A DNA stretch of 64,000 bases from Crotophaga sulcirostris (taxonomy: Eukaryota > Chordata > Aves > Cuculiformes > Crotophagidae): NCBI GenBank assembly GCA_013397455.1, contig VYZB01000383.1, positions 264,743 through 328,742 of the forward strand, given 5' to 3'. The position numbers and the translations under genes are program-made. Shown one piece after another: positions 35,301 to 47,195 of the stretch; the stretch's first letter is position 1; every line of letters begins with the position of its first letter. The notes beneath the pieces were generated by a model. The model was not told the DNA's origin, did not search any database, and worked only from the letters and a program-made list of their open reading frames with translations.

Positions 35301-37545
35301 ATCCTTGCAAAAATCTTATGCAGAGAAGCGGCAAACCCTGGTTGGAGAAGAGAGAGGAACGCTTTACACCAATATTTTCTGTCACTGCCTACTCTGTCTG
35401 AGTCGATGGAAGGACACTGCTGGCAAGGACCTTCACTCCCTGCCTGTGCTGGTCTCCAGAGGGTGGTTAAAGGCTCCTAGCAGTCACCTTGCTCTCCTCT
35501 GTTTGCCAGTTCACTACGTAGAGGCAGTGAGTGGAAGTGCTTGTTGCTGCAAGTCACACTACCTAAATTCATGTCCTGTGGTGGTGGGACAGACTCTACA
35601 TCTTGGTACAAAGGAATTGTATTAGCACTTGGAATCCCTCTGCTGTCCTATACTTTTAACAGATGTTCTAAAAAGACCTTTCAACAATTCATTGCAGAAA
35701 TAAAATGGGTGGGAAATTTGGTGTTAGGACTACTAAAAGGCTGCTGTCTGGAGAGGATTAAGGTGTACAAAAAGGCAAAGGCTAGATCAAAATGCTTTTT
35801 TGATGTTTAAACCCACAAAAAGAGGGAGTTTAAGCTCAACAGTTTAAAGATATGTCCGCATGCCTGTCAGAGACCCTAAGATGAAAGGCCCTGCCAGCAG
35901 TGTATTTATGCTATGGGAATTACATGTAAATATCAGGAGACAGACCAGATCTTAACAAGGGAACTGCTTTCAGGTAACCCCACAGAGCGTGTTACCTTTT
36001 CTTAATAAGTTCCAGAGCTGAACCTATGAATTCATTCTTCATTTTTTGTAGCTTAGCTCCATAGCTGGATAAGTCTGTGGCTTCTAACAGCAGCGATGAA
36101 CAGCAAGAGGACTGGGCTTCAGAAGCCAGTGACTGCCCTGCAAGTTGGAGGACATTATTTAATTGTCTTGTCTCTCCTTGCTGCTGCTCATCATTCAAGA
36201 TGTCCTGCCCAGCTCTGTGCACTGCTACTGCCTGCAAAGGCGACCGTGGAATAGGACTAGAGCAAATAGGGACCAGGGATCTATCCGGGCTGGAGATCTG
36301 GAAGCTTCCATCCTTCACCTCAAGGCTGCTCATTCTGAAACCATCCCAAGTGGCTGGATACTGGGAAAAGCCCGCAGAAGTGTGGTTATCATGGAACACA
36401 TTGTCATCATCCTCTGCTGTGACAGCGGTTTCATTCACAGCTTTGGTCCCCAGAGCTTCTGGACAGATGTTCTTATTGTTCTCCTCCTCCAGGGTCTGGT
36501 TTACAGGCAGACCCTTATTCAAGCCCTCTGTTGGCCCACTGCTTCTGGCAGATGAATTTGCCTCCTTACTCCTCATTTGCTTGAATTCCTCAAAGGTGGG
36601 TATGTAGAGCCTCCCTTTGCAGCGGCCTTTCTTGCGCTGTCCCAATGTGGCTGCGACACCTGTTTCCCCACTACACTGGTCCAGGGTTTCTGCTGTTCTG
36701 GATGTGGCCAACTCATGGCCTTCCCCAGTGTGCTGAAGGGGCAAACTGGGGGAACTATTCTGCCTTCGGAGCTGAAACCTCCTCTGAGCCTCCTGCTTGA
36801 TGTCTTCTGGACTGATGAGCCTGTGTGCAAAACACAGCCTCTGCCTCCCTATGACGCTGTGTCTGAGAGCAGTGTGTTCCACCAGAACTGTGCAGCAGGT
36901 GACAGCACAATCGTCCTTCTGCTGTTGGCACATCTGGCAGTCAAAGAACTCCCGGTCATGCAGGGCCACCTGTGGATGCACTGGTTTGCAGGGCTCTGCC
37001 CCCTTACTGCTGTGCAGCCTCAGCTTCTCCTTCAGCTCCTTTTTGGCATCTCTTTCCTCTGCAGAAGGGAAAAGCCACTGAGGCACTTTGGCAAAGGGAG
37101 GGAGGAGCACATCCTGTGAGGATGGAGAAGTCGGTTTAGCCTGGAGAGAAAGGTTTCTCAGAGAGTCCGATGTGCTCTGTGCTGCGGGCACACCCACACA
37201 GCCTTCTGCCCACCGACTGGTGCCTCTGTGGCGAAAGATGATCTCGTTATCCAGGCTCCGGCAGTGAGAATACAGCCCAGAGTCAGCAACTGTTGCCCAG
37301 GGAAGGTTCTCCACGCTCCGATACATCCGGTTTTCCACAGGACTGGCCAAAGATGCCTCCCCTGTGTGGCAGGAGTCTAGAGTGTGGCAGTCCCCAGAAA
37401 AAATATGAGTGTCTAGGCTCTTTAGTGGATGCATGTTGCTAACAGAAAAATCCTTTAAGCCATGTTGTGTATAGAGCTGATTGTTTTGGCAGTTCAGGAT
37501 CACCCGGCAGTGTTCCTGTCTCTCATCAGCACTGATGTATGTCAT
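26394..37545 (-). CDS. Dbl-family Rho guanine nucleotide exchange factor (DH-PH), orthologue not recognised
   Basis: It probably promotes GDP-GTP exchange on a Rho-family GTPase. Six exons join with exact phases: 37545-35996, 32841-32667, 31730-31526, 30763-30150, 28506-28361 and 27189-26394, giving 1161 aa. Residues 1-780 look mostly disordered and Ser-rich. They hold two Cys clusters (203-238 and 742-771), [16 protein letters not shown] (310-325) and a basic helix, [20 protein letters not shown], in exon 3. The DH domain spans about 781-990, with the conserved Glu in TEASY (788) and the CR3-like helix [16 protein letters not shown] (918-933). The PH domain spans about 1010-1140 with its C-terminal helix Trp at 1128. 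The protein ends shortly after PH at TPHTRP. The first ATG is used, but a plausible 3' splice site at about 37579 leaves 11 open in-frame codons before it, so upstream coding exons are possible. The gene is convergent to TSN. Domain calls are firm; paralogue assignment (for example within PLEKHG or ARHGEF) is not. Confidence 0.88.
27517..27840 (-). mobile_element. CR1 LINE fragment in RhoGEF intron 5
   Basis: A reverse-oriented 3' end (CACAGTATCACAGTACTACA) followed by about 300 bp of 3' UTR and ORF2 end. It is in the same orientation as the host gene. Confidence 0.92.
28507..30149 (-). other. RhoGEF intron 4
   Basis: A 1.6-kb GT-AG intron separating the DH start (exon 4) from the DH middle (exon 5). 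No repeats were recognised. Confidence 0.8.
30790..31127. mobile_element. Non-autonomous hAT-type DNA transposon (MITE)
   Basis: The ends are perfect 17-bp inverted repeats: CAGGGGTGTCAAACTCA at 30790-30806 and its reverse complement at 31111-31127. They are flanked by an 8-bp target duplication, CATTGCAC (30782-30789) and CATTGCAG (31128-31135), matching at 7 of 8 positions. CAGGG-type ends and 8-bp duplications are the hAT signature. No transposase is encoded. The element lies in RhoGEF intron 3 and most of its body is a 22-bp tandem repeat. Confidence 0.85.
30897..31094. repeat. 22-bp minisatellite, nine units, inside the hAT element
   Basis: Nine units of 22 bp share the core ATAAAACAAGGTGCTGGGCT, with variants such as GGAGGAGGG and GGTGCTGGATG. 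Because three units make 66 nt, all frames stay open on the minus strand and give spurious Cys/Pro/Phe-rich ORFs. Confidence 0.9.
31877..32026 (+). mobile_element. Old CR1 LINE 3' end in RhoGEF intron 2
   Basis: CR1-like sequence (CCCTGGAGGTGCCCAAGGCC, GTCCCTGCCCATGGCAGGGG) ends with CCATTCTATGATTCTGTGAT, the classic terminal repeat. It is antisense to the host gene. Confidence 0.85.
32842..35995 (-). other. RhoGEF intron 1
   Basis: A 3.15-kb intron between the large first coding exon and exon 2. It joins AG to C to make Ser517. Its sequence is AT-richer than the exons and holds no recognised repeat. Confidence 0.8.
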
Positions 37546-37578
37546 AGCAAATGCACATGGAGGCTCTAAGACAGTGGC

Positions 37579-37604
37579 CTTTAGGGGGACAGGAGGGAGC
37601 TGGG
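37579..37604 (-). other. Candidate 3' splice site upstream of the RhoGEF start codon
   Basis: On the minus strand a pyrimidine-rich tract (CTCCCTCCTGTCCCCCTAAAG) ends in AG 33 nt before the ATG. It would start the exon at 37578. The 11 codons between it and the ATG are open and in frame, so either a 5' UTR exon or an upstream coding exon could join here. Confidence 0.4.
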
Positions 37605-40600
37605 GTGTCGCTTAGGTGCCAGTCAATGTCCACAGACCACAGACAGCAAAGTGTGCTGCTGGGTACCCACAAAAGAGAGCTTTCACATGGGTTGGGTCGC
37701 CATGCGTAGAAGACCTGTGAATGGAAGGAAAGATGAGTTACTGAAGCAGCCTGGTGGTGACTTGCAGGATGTAACAGCAGGTCTGCTTCCAGGGGATGCA
37801 GAAGCCAAACACCAACAGCTTGGATGGAAACAGAGCAGCATAACCAGGAGATGAACTGCAGGGCTTGAGGCAGGGAGTCTTTTCCATCTCAAGCCAAGCC
37901 AACAGTGGTCTTACACTACCCATCTGAATTTTGGAGAAGTTTATCCTACCTACCCTCAGCAATTCTCTCACAATAACACGGCTCAACTCTAGTGACAAAT
38001 ATTCAGAAGTGCTTGCTGCTAGCCCAGCTTACTCACACAGCAGCACCAAGGAGATGGGAGGGTTACAATTGATAATGAATTGATAGTGAGACAAGAGTGT
38101 GTGGGTTAAGGAGGAGGCTGGGTGTGGGAAAGGATGACATGACAGAGAGGTCTCCTGGAAAGCACAAGGAGGAAGAAGGTGGCGGACCAGTGGTGGTTTT
38201 GTCCCTGAGAGTCACACTGCATCCCCTTAGTGCTCCGATTTACCTTTCACAAGGAAGATACACATACTTTAGGGACTGGTATCCTTTCCAGTACAGAGAC
38301 AGAGGCACCTCACAGACTTTCACAAATACACCCTCCTGACCCCTTAGCAACAGGCCCAAATGATCCCACCCAGCTCAGCAGAAGCCCAGAAAGAGGTGTG
38401 GTTTCCAAGGCTGCTCCTGCAATCCTTGCTCGGCATCGTAAGGCCTAGGGAACTCAAGCGACTAAATCACATGTTCAGAGCAATGTGGACAACTAAACCC
38501 CAAAACTTTAGTTCGTGTCAGCAGGATGTAGGCTAAGTGTCTACATCATCCTTGGAAGTGAAAGGGGCCTCTTTACACTGAAGTGAGAGACTCCACATTT
38601 CTCTTAAGGATTCAGGCCTCATGGACTTGGTAGCAGTCACACAAGACACCAGTGCCTGCTGGAGTACTGTCCATCCTGTCCCTTGGCAACCAGAGGCAAA
38701 GGGAATGAGTGAGTGCCATATGTAAAAGAGAACAAGACTGGGCAGGGAATATGGGATTAGCCCGAGATTCGTAAGGGCAACACAGAGCCGGGATGGTGGG
38801 GCATTGGTCTCTAATAATAAGCCAGGCAAGAACCACCCAGGTTAAACACCCAGGAAGGGGCCTTGGCAAAGCAAGTCAGGGCCATGTGAGTTACAACTCA
38901 GACTCTTTGCTTTGTAGCACAGCTGGGATCTCCACACACTGCCAACCATCCAGGCAGCACAGCCACCTGGAGCACGAGGGGAACGAAGAGGCTTGTTACT
39001 CCCTGAAGGATAAGACACTTCAGGCACCTGACTATGTGAGGCACCAACAGACATCTTCCATTTGAGGAGAAGTCTGAGGCACTGTATTGCCCGTAAGCCA
39101 AGCTTGGTAACTCCCTGGTGGTTTGATTCACCCCTTGCTCAGAGTGGTTCAAACTAGCATACTTCCCTCATTTTAATGAAACTACCTCTACTCTAATTCC
39201 AGAGACAGAGTTGCTCCTGTGGATCACCACTGAGTGGAGAACATCATTTCCATCCTTCATAATCACTAAAAGTAAAAATTAAAACTATCTCTCAAGGTGT
39301 GTGGCTGCTCCCCAAGGTGTCACAGGCACTTCTCACCCAGTCTTCTCATGGTGGGGCTGGAGTTCCCCCTTCTTCTCGGCTCTGGAGGAGCCCACAGGTG
39401 ACAGCAGAGAAACGTGAGGATCAGGACTTTCTGTGATCATAGGTTATTACATGATCTGTCAAGAAAGAGAGAATGAGATGACGTGAGAGCCAGCCGTTGG
39501 CTAGAGAACAGGGCTCCTGGTGGGGCTGACAGGCTCCTGTGAGAAAGTGCTGTTAACGAGAGAGGCCATGGCCTGTCAGGTTGGTCTGTGATCAGGTCAC
39601 AGCCACGGGACTCAAAGCTGCTGTGTACTTTCTGCTCTCTGCTCTCAGACCAAGTAGAAAGAGAAAACAGCCCTTGCTGTAGTGAGAGCTGAGAACAAAG
39701 GGGTCCTTGCCCAAGGCAGGGAGCTACGCGCAGTAGGGCCTGAGGACAAGGCCCACGTGAGGCGGGTTCCCGGCCTGCACGCCGGCTCGGCCAGCTCTGT
39801 GTGTGAGAGGGAGCAGGGCAGCTGGAGCAGAAAGCCCACAGACAGAGGGAGAAGAGCAAGGAAACAGAGGCACGGGAACGACAGGGTGGAGTCTGCCTGT
39901 GGCTGCTCCCTTCACCCACTGAAAATGCGACTGATCCGTGTCCTCACCGTCGCTCTCCAGGTGTAAGTTCTGGTAAATTCTACTGCTGGGGCCTGTAGTG
40001 CTGCCCCCTTTTTGGGCTGTGGGGCAGCTGCAGTGGCACCAGTGGCCACAGACTCTTGCCTGCTCACCTGAGTGGCCCAGACCACGCAGGAGGGCTCTGT
40101 GTCCCTCCCTGACACGGGGGAACACCTCAAACCCACCGGCAGGAGAAGGTTCCCCTCTGCCCTGCAGGAGAGCAGAGGCCCATTTCCCCAGCAAGCACGG
40201 AAGATGCCAGTGGCCATGAGCCCCTCCTGGAGCTACTGCAGCTCTGCCAGGGCAGGGCTATCCAGCAGGAAATATGCGTAGGGTGGCAAAGGTTGCTTTT
40301 GGAAAAGGAGCAGCTGGGAGAAATCTGTAGGCAGAGCGAGGCAGGCAGGGTGGGACAGCAAGGCTTGCAGAGTGAAGGACCCAGAGGAGAAAGAGTAGAG
40401 TCAGAGCCAGTTGTGAGAGAGGGCAGGAGACAGAGGCTTTCCAGAGGAAGCTGCGCAGAGCGTGCTGATATGTAGGCAGGCACCAAAAATTACCAGATTA
40501 AGTGGAGGAAGAGGGGAATTTCGTTTCAAAATAATTTATTTTCATTTTTGTCACCCATCAGAGCTGAATTTCCTTTCTCTAAAAAAGTGACTTTTTGCTC

Positions 40601-42293
40601 TAAGAAAACACTTGAGACATGGGAAGACCCTTTGATGCTTTCAGGAGGGCTCAGAGCAAAGGTGCATGTGGATGTAGCTCCCAGGTGGACGTGTAAGGGG
40701 GTTGCAGTGAGGGGGAGCCCCACAAGCCCAGGAGCTCTGTTTTGCCTCATGCCTGCAAGGCAGCCGTGGAGATGTCGTAACAGCCAGCTTGGACAGGAGC
40801 ACCTTTCTTCCCTCTCACTCCATCCTTGAAAGGATCACCTCCTTCCTTCTGAACTCTTCTCATCTTGCCCATTCCCATGCCATGTCCCTACCCTCAGGGC
40901 TGTGCATAGCACGTCAGGTTGCTCAGCTTAATTTCACTGATCATCCAGGGCAGCTGCTGCCCAAGTCCTGTCCTGTGCAGCAGGACTGGCTGTGCTGAGG
41001 CACAGCCTGCTTCCCCTGCTGCCCAGGGGTGCTTGGAGCAGTAAGGAAGCAGACGTCTCTCTCAGACACCAGATAGTTCTGACCTGGCCTGTAACCAGGA
41101 AACACTGAGCCCTTCTCTCTCCTTCCCTGTTCTTGTGCTCGTTCCTCATGGCATATCACAACAGCATTACAACTTCAGGCCAAATGCCTGCATCTGTGAG
41201 GGCAGTGACATTGCTATAATATAAAGCATGTGTCTACACACAGCTCTAGAGTAATATGACCACAAGCATGTTCTAGGCACTCTGCTGGAGGACAGTATGA
41301 GATGGAGACAGGAAAAATCCCACCTGAGTCAATATGCTTATGGTTGATGTGCTGAAGATGATCTTTCAGTGCATCCTTGCAGGCTCACTGTACATACAGA
41401 ATATTTAGCTGCAGTCTTGCATGGTCACCATTGAAAAACACTGGGAACTACAGCAACATGAAAGAGTTTGTTCTCCCACCACCTATAAGTACAGTCTATA
41501 GCTACCACAGGTGATCCCAGGTATGGTAACTAGCAAATGGCACAGAAGTGTGCGGTAACGGAGAGAAGCACATGCTGATCTCTCACATGGTGACCCAACT
41601 CAATCCTCTCCTTAATGTACACAGCAGTCCTAATGCACCCTGTGCTCTCTTCCAGTTAAACCAAGCAGTGACTTGCCATTTCTTTGTTGCCTGGTGCACA
41701 CGAGCACTGGGGGTTGATGATGCACTCCTCCATCTACCCACTTGGGTACTTCCAGGTAGTCCACAGCTCCCCAAAGCTAGGGCTTCATTCTAGCTGACCA
41801 GCCCTCCAGGCCAGTGCTCACTTATTTGAGGACAAATAGCAAAAAAGAGCTCAGCGTAGGCTGCTGCTGTGGGACTGGCACATCATTGCTCTTGGATCAC
41901 ATTGCCTGTACAACGTTTGCCTCTTCCCTGGCTCAGGGAGTGAGAATGAGATTACAAGCCTCATGCCCTAAGTGTGCTCAGCTTATTTTCTACCATGTGA
42001 TTCTGCTCAATCAGCTTCTCTTCCACTACTCTGATAAGAGCCTGCTTGGAGACTTGCCACTAACCTTCATTTTCCTGCAGAATCCCCCCGAAGAATTTAT
42101 TTCTCAAGGACTAAAGCTTTAAGGATAAATTATTTCTTCCTGTACACAAAAGAAGTCTTCTGCTTGGCTGGCCTTCCCAGCAAAGCACCAAAGTGTCAGG
42201 AGGATGAAGCAGGAAGGTACAGGACAAGTTGTTCAGTGCAGGTGAAAAGCACCATGGAGAGGGCCAGCCATGCCCAAGGAACCCAGGGACATC
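37605..42293. other. Sequence upstream of the RhoGEF gene, no coding exon seen
   Basis: This may hold 5' UTR exons and the promoter of the RhoGEF gene, but I cannot identify them. ORFs around 39437-40486 overlap on both strands and show no known domain. Confidence 0.45.
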
Positions 42294-42557
42294 ACAGTAT
42301 GACAGTATCACAAGGTTGGAAAGGACCTCTGAGATCATCGAGTCCAACCTAGAACCCAACACTAACACCAACCCAGCATCTAAACCCTGGCACTGAGTGC
42401 CTCAGCCAATCTCCTCTCAAACACCTCCAGGGTTGGTGACTCCACCACCTCCCCGGGCAGCGCATTCCCATGGCCAATCACCCTTTCAGGGAAGAACCTT
42501 TTCCTAATATCAAGCCTAAACTTTCCCTGATGAAGCTTGAGTCCATGTCCTCTAGGG
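42294..42557 (-). mobile_element. CR1 LINE fragment, young subfamily
   Basis: Tail CACAGTATGACAGTATCACA, then 3' UTR and the ORF2 C-terminal remnant. It breaks off at GTCCATGTCCTCTAG. Confidence 0.92.
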
Positions 42558-45500
42558 GCATGGGGATGTCGGGACAGGGGACCACAGAGCCTCATGAGGC
42601 CTCAGGAAAAGAGGACACCAAATCTGTCAGGGCTGAGCAGGTCTGTCAATGCTGCTTTGCAGAGTTCCCTGCAGCCAGATTTGCTCCATGGACTTGTCAA
42701 ACAGGGAAGCTTGTTCTGTGAGATGGTGGAGAGCAGTTTGCTAATATCTGGCCTCTCCTGCCTTCATCAGAGAGATCAAATGAGTCTGGCACATTCTCCA
42801 CTCTCCACATTTGCAACATCTCAGTCACAAGCAAATTAATTTCTGAGTCATGGCCATCACACCAGACTCCTGTTTCCAGTGGAGGGGAGTAACCGGAGTC
42901 CCCTTACCCCATCTTGAAATCAGAGATTAAAATAACCTTCACCTCTTATTCTAATTTATCTGCATTGAGTTTTGCAAATTGTACCACTGAACAGAGGTTG
43001 GTTTATTCTGGAGTATAGTCTCCCTTTTATTTCAGAGCTCTAACCACCTAGAGGGATGTGAAAGGCACATTTCAAAGAGCTGTTCAAACGATTTTAGCAA
43101 GCTATGATACTGCTGTGAGTTTTTTTGCTATCTGATATAGCAAACCTCATGGACACAGCATGATCTGTCTACTGCTGTGTCATGCACATCACTCCATCTG
43201 CTTACCAGAGCACCAACAGTCTCAAGGGAAAGAATGCCAGTTACATCTAATTTTTTTTTTCAAGTTGAAGGTTAAAAAGAAAAATAAAGGTGCCTTGGCT
43301 GTATTTGCTTTCTTAGTTGTTCACTTAACCAGAGCTGTGCTGCAGGAACCAGTTGATGCTGTAGGATGATTGGGTGACTGCAGTTACATTTCTAGGGTGT
43401 TTTTTTTTTTGTCTAGCAGCTGCAACAGGAACAGGGTTTAAAAAGCACCTGTTAATTGCAGCAGCAGAGGTGCAGCCACAGTAGTTATCTAAACCAGCAG
43501 CATCTCCTGTGTTTCTTATCCTTCCAGCTGAGTGAAGCCTTCCTTGAGTTTACAGTGCTATCACTGCTTGCACTGTCTGTGCCGTGGCACAAATCAGGGT
43601 CACTAACAAGAGGAACAACTACCACCTTGGTTTCAAAACTAGAGAAAAATAAAACCTCCACAGTCTGCTCACTGCATTCATAGTTCTTGGGTTCTCAGAT
43701 TAATCACAAGCATGGACCATGTCATCTCAGAGACAGCTTGGCATGGGACACAAAGTCTCTCTTGAACCTCTGAAGATCCAGTGCAGCTCAGGGTCTAGGG
43801 AACTGCTGAGAGCACAGGTAGTGGCATCAAATTTCTGCTGCACAATTAATTCCTTGCCTTGTAACTTAATAATCTAGCCGTTTTCCTCCTTTCACATCTC
43901 TTCTCCTCATTGTTTTGGGGTTTTTTATTCCTGCTTCCCCAACTCTTCCTCCATTCCACTGCATTCAACACAAATTAACACCGTTCAGCTATGGCTACTG
44001 TTTGACAGGTGCCACCTCTGAAGCACTGCCACCATTACCACTGCCTCCAGAAAAAGAACTGCTCTTTCCCATGGTCAGGGATAGCTGATCAGAGGAGCCC
44101 AAAGGTATCCACGTGCTAGCCCGACGTGCCAGGGAAGTATCTGCCCACGTTATCTCTTGGTCATCATGGGAACATCCTGCTGTGGTACACACACTTCCAC
44201 CAGGGAGAGGGTAGGAAACACCATAAAACTTCTGTTTTGGTCAGATTGGCTCCTTAATAGTCTCAAGGCAGTAGAAAAGCTAATCTCAACGTTTTATGGA
44301 ATCACTAAAAGGTCTTAAGTATTCTTAGCTCCCTTTCTGGGGGTTTTCAGCTATTTGGGAACTTTGCTTTAATGACATGAAAGGTTTAACCTGAGAAGCC
44401 CAGCTGCTCCACATGCCTGTGCACTTGGCAGCAGTACCTCTGATGAACTTTTCTGGCTGCTCTCTTAAGCTAGAGCAGTTTTTCCTTTTTGTTGCACAGC
44501 ATGGTTTTCTTCTTGTGTTCCTCCTCCAGAACGGCTGTGATGACACGACACTTCTAGCCTGCCTCTAAGGGCAGGCATTCCAGTGCACTTCAAGGTGACC
44601 TGTGATCCCTCTTGATTCCTTGCTTTGGGAAAGGCTACCCTTTTTGTTTCACCAGTGCACCACTCCATCTCTCAGACAATGTTGCTCCAACAGCCCTGCT
44701 GACAGTGCAGCAGAGGGAATGGAGTTTGAGAGGACTAGAGTTGACCTTGCAGCAAAGGAAGGCTGAGTATGTCAGTTACTGCAAAAAAATGCTCCTAGAG
44801 ATACCACTGTGACACCCTCACCACGTGCCCCAGCTGGAGCTGCTGGAGTCTCCCAGAAGATGGCATCATCCATCACCTGCCAATCTTTCAGTAAGTCAAC
44901 ACCCTGTCTGGTCACAAAGGTCCTTTGGATGACTCCTTCTCAGGAGGAAGAAAGTTCTATTTGCAGTGAAGTCCTCTGCTGGGGCAGATCACAGACAGAA
45001 CCAATAAACCTGCAGGTGCACCTGATGGAACGATCCTGCACTTCTCTGTGACAGCATGAGACACTGCTCCCCTCTTACAGCTGCTGAAGGAGCCCATGGG
45101 GGTTTTAACCAAGCAGAGCCAATGCCTGAGTTATGTGATGCTCAGGACCAGGTAGTTTCCCCTGCCCCATGTACGTGCCATGAACCAAGCACTCCCAAGC
45201 CATGCAGAGCAGATGTTGCCCACTGCCCATCTCAGCTGGGCATACACGTAGCAAGCACTACCAGCCTCGTGAGGAGCAGGCATGAGCTGAGCACAGCCTT
45301 CATACCTGGCTCCATACCTGGCTCCAAGCTCCCCAACTCACACACACAGTTCTCTGAGGCAAACCTGCACCAGGAAAACCTACCCAGCACCCTGTGAGAT
45401 CTGGGAAGTACAAAGCCATATGTCTGCCTACAGCCTGGCACCCCCACTCCTCCTCCAAATTCCTACTCCACACAGATATAACATGGGCACTGACTGCAGA

Positions 45501-46059
45501 AAATGGTTACAACAGGGCTACAAGTGAATTTATTATTCCTCAGGGCAGTGGGGAGGCAGAAAAGGTCAAGGCTGTCACTTGAAGCTCAGCCCCAGCAAAC
45601 AGTACGACATAAATTATAACTCCTCAGTGCCAGCTCCAGACCATCCTACTCTGGCTCTCAGCTGCCAGAGGAGCACCCCCAGCACAACCCCACCAACACT
45701 CAGTCAGTGCTGGACGTGCCCTTGCAAGCCAGCCCCGTGCTGCCAGTGTGGAGCCCTGTCTCCAGCAGGGATCCAGCAGCAGGGCATCCTGGAAAAAGCA
45801 GACATGCAAAGCATGTCCACAGCAGGGGGATGATGAGGTGGGGAACGGCAGCTCAGATCATCTAAAACCGTCTTGATCCTCTGCGTGTGTTTTATGAAGG
45901 CAGAGGGGAGAGTGCCAAAAATGCAGGGGGCACGTTGGGTTAGGTGAGCATAACTGAGAGAAGTGCACCAAGCCAGGAGCAGGGAAGAGCTGGTCCCTCC
46001 CTTCCCCCTGCAGCTTGTGCTGAGGATCAACAGAGCCTTCACCTAAGCACAGAGCTGAA

Positions 46060-46128
46060 TCACAGTATTCCAGTATTACAAGGTTGGAAAGAACCTCTGA
46101 GATCATCGAGTCCAGCCTATAGCCTAAT
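46060..46128 (-). mobile_element. Short CR1 LINE 3' end
   Basis: About 70 bp only, from CACAGTATTCCAGTATTACA through the GAGATCATCGAGTCCAGCCT segment. Confidence 0.85.
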
Positions 46129-47147
46129 TCTTCTTGTGTGCTCTGAAGGCTGGCTTTTCAACTCACAGTTTTCACTCACTCTGGCAAGAAAGAGGCAAAA
46201 AGCCAAGTCACAAGAAATGGGGAAAAAAAATGAAGCTTTTTTTAACATCACCATTTAACTGATGATTTAGTCTCATGATGTTGCAGTGGTTGAGTCATGA
46301 CGCTGGATTTTTTCAAGGTGGAACTACTCCTGGTTGGACCAGCAATACATGAGCCACGAGGAACACAGAAACACAGCTTTTTGCATGTCCTGCTACATTG
46401 CTTCCATCAGACCCAGGCAGAAAACCAGTCCTGTACAACAGGATCCATCAGGGTTGCTGAAGGGATTCCCGATTTCTTCTTCTAAGATTGTCCCAAGAGT
46501 CTCAGCTCAATCCATAAAATGCATATGGCAGAGGAAAGAAATCCCACATTAGTTCTAAGAATGAGGTGTCCATCCAAGTTTCAATGCATGTCTCAGTGGT
46601 GAGCTCACAGAGAAGGCAGAGGGAGGAAGGAGATGTCCAGGAGGGTGAGGGAGATGGATGATGCCATCCCATGCCTTGCGTGGTCGCACCCCAAAGCTGT
46701 CAGGTACTGCTGGTGGAGGTAAGCTTGGTGTGAGGACATGTGGATGGCAGCAGTGGCAGCAGCAGCATGGGTGGACATGGGCAGTCACAGCTCCCATTCC
46801 TCTGAGTGTGGAGGCACTTAGCAGTGCTTCTACACAAAATCTGGGACGACCGTACCCCTCAGCTGTCTTAGATGGGGGATTTGTCCTCAGGAGGTCCCGT
46901 GCTGCATGTTCCTTGCTACCAGGCAATGAGTCCTGACAGGGAACTGGTGCAGCTGGCCAGGCTCTGCCTCTGCACCATCCCAAGGAACAGCACCAGCTTT
47001 TCCCTACCTATCTAGGAGAAAATATTTTTTTTTTTTGCAGATTTTCAACTCCTCAATCCCCAACTCCTCCCACGGACCTCTCTAAACAACACCCTTCTTT
47101 TCAGATGCTGAGGCTTTTCAGCTGCTTAGACTGCGGGCCAGACCATA

Positions 47148-47195
47148 AGCTGGGTGTAAATAAATACAGCTTGTCAATGCTAATTTACACCCGCT
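47148..47195. repeat. Decayed palindromic ancient amniote repeat
   Basis: AGCTGGGTGTAAAT (47148-47161) and ATTTACACCCGCT (47183-47195) form inverted arms around a short loop. The layout and words resemble an old interspersed repeat shared by birds, crocodilians and turtles. I recognise the pattern but cannot name the family with confidence. Confidence 0.45.

Noticed and set aside
39437..40486. Possible upstream RhoGEF or separate coding exons
   Set aside because: ORFs of 100-160 codons overlap on both strands with Ser/Pro/Leu-rich composition and no phase-compatible splice chain that I could follow.
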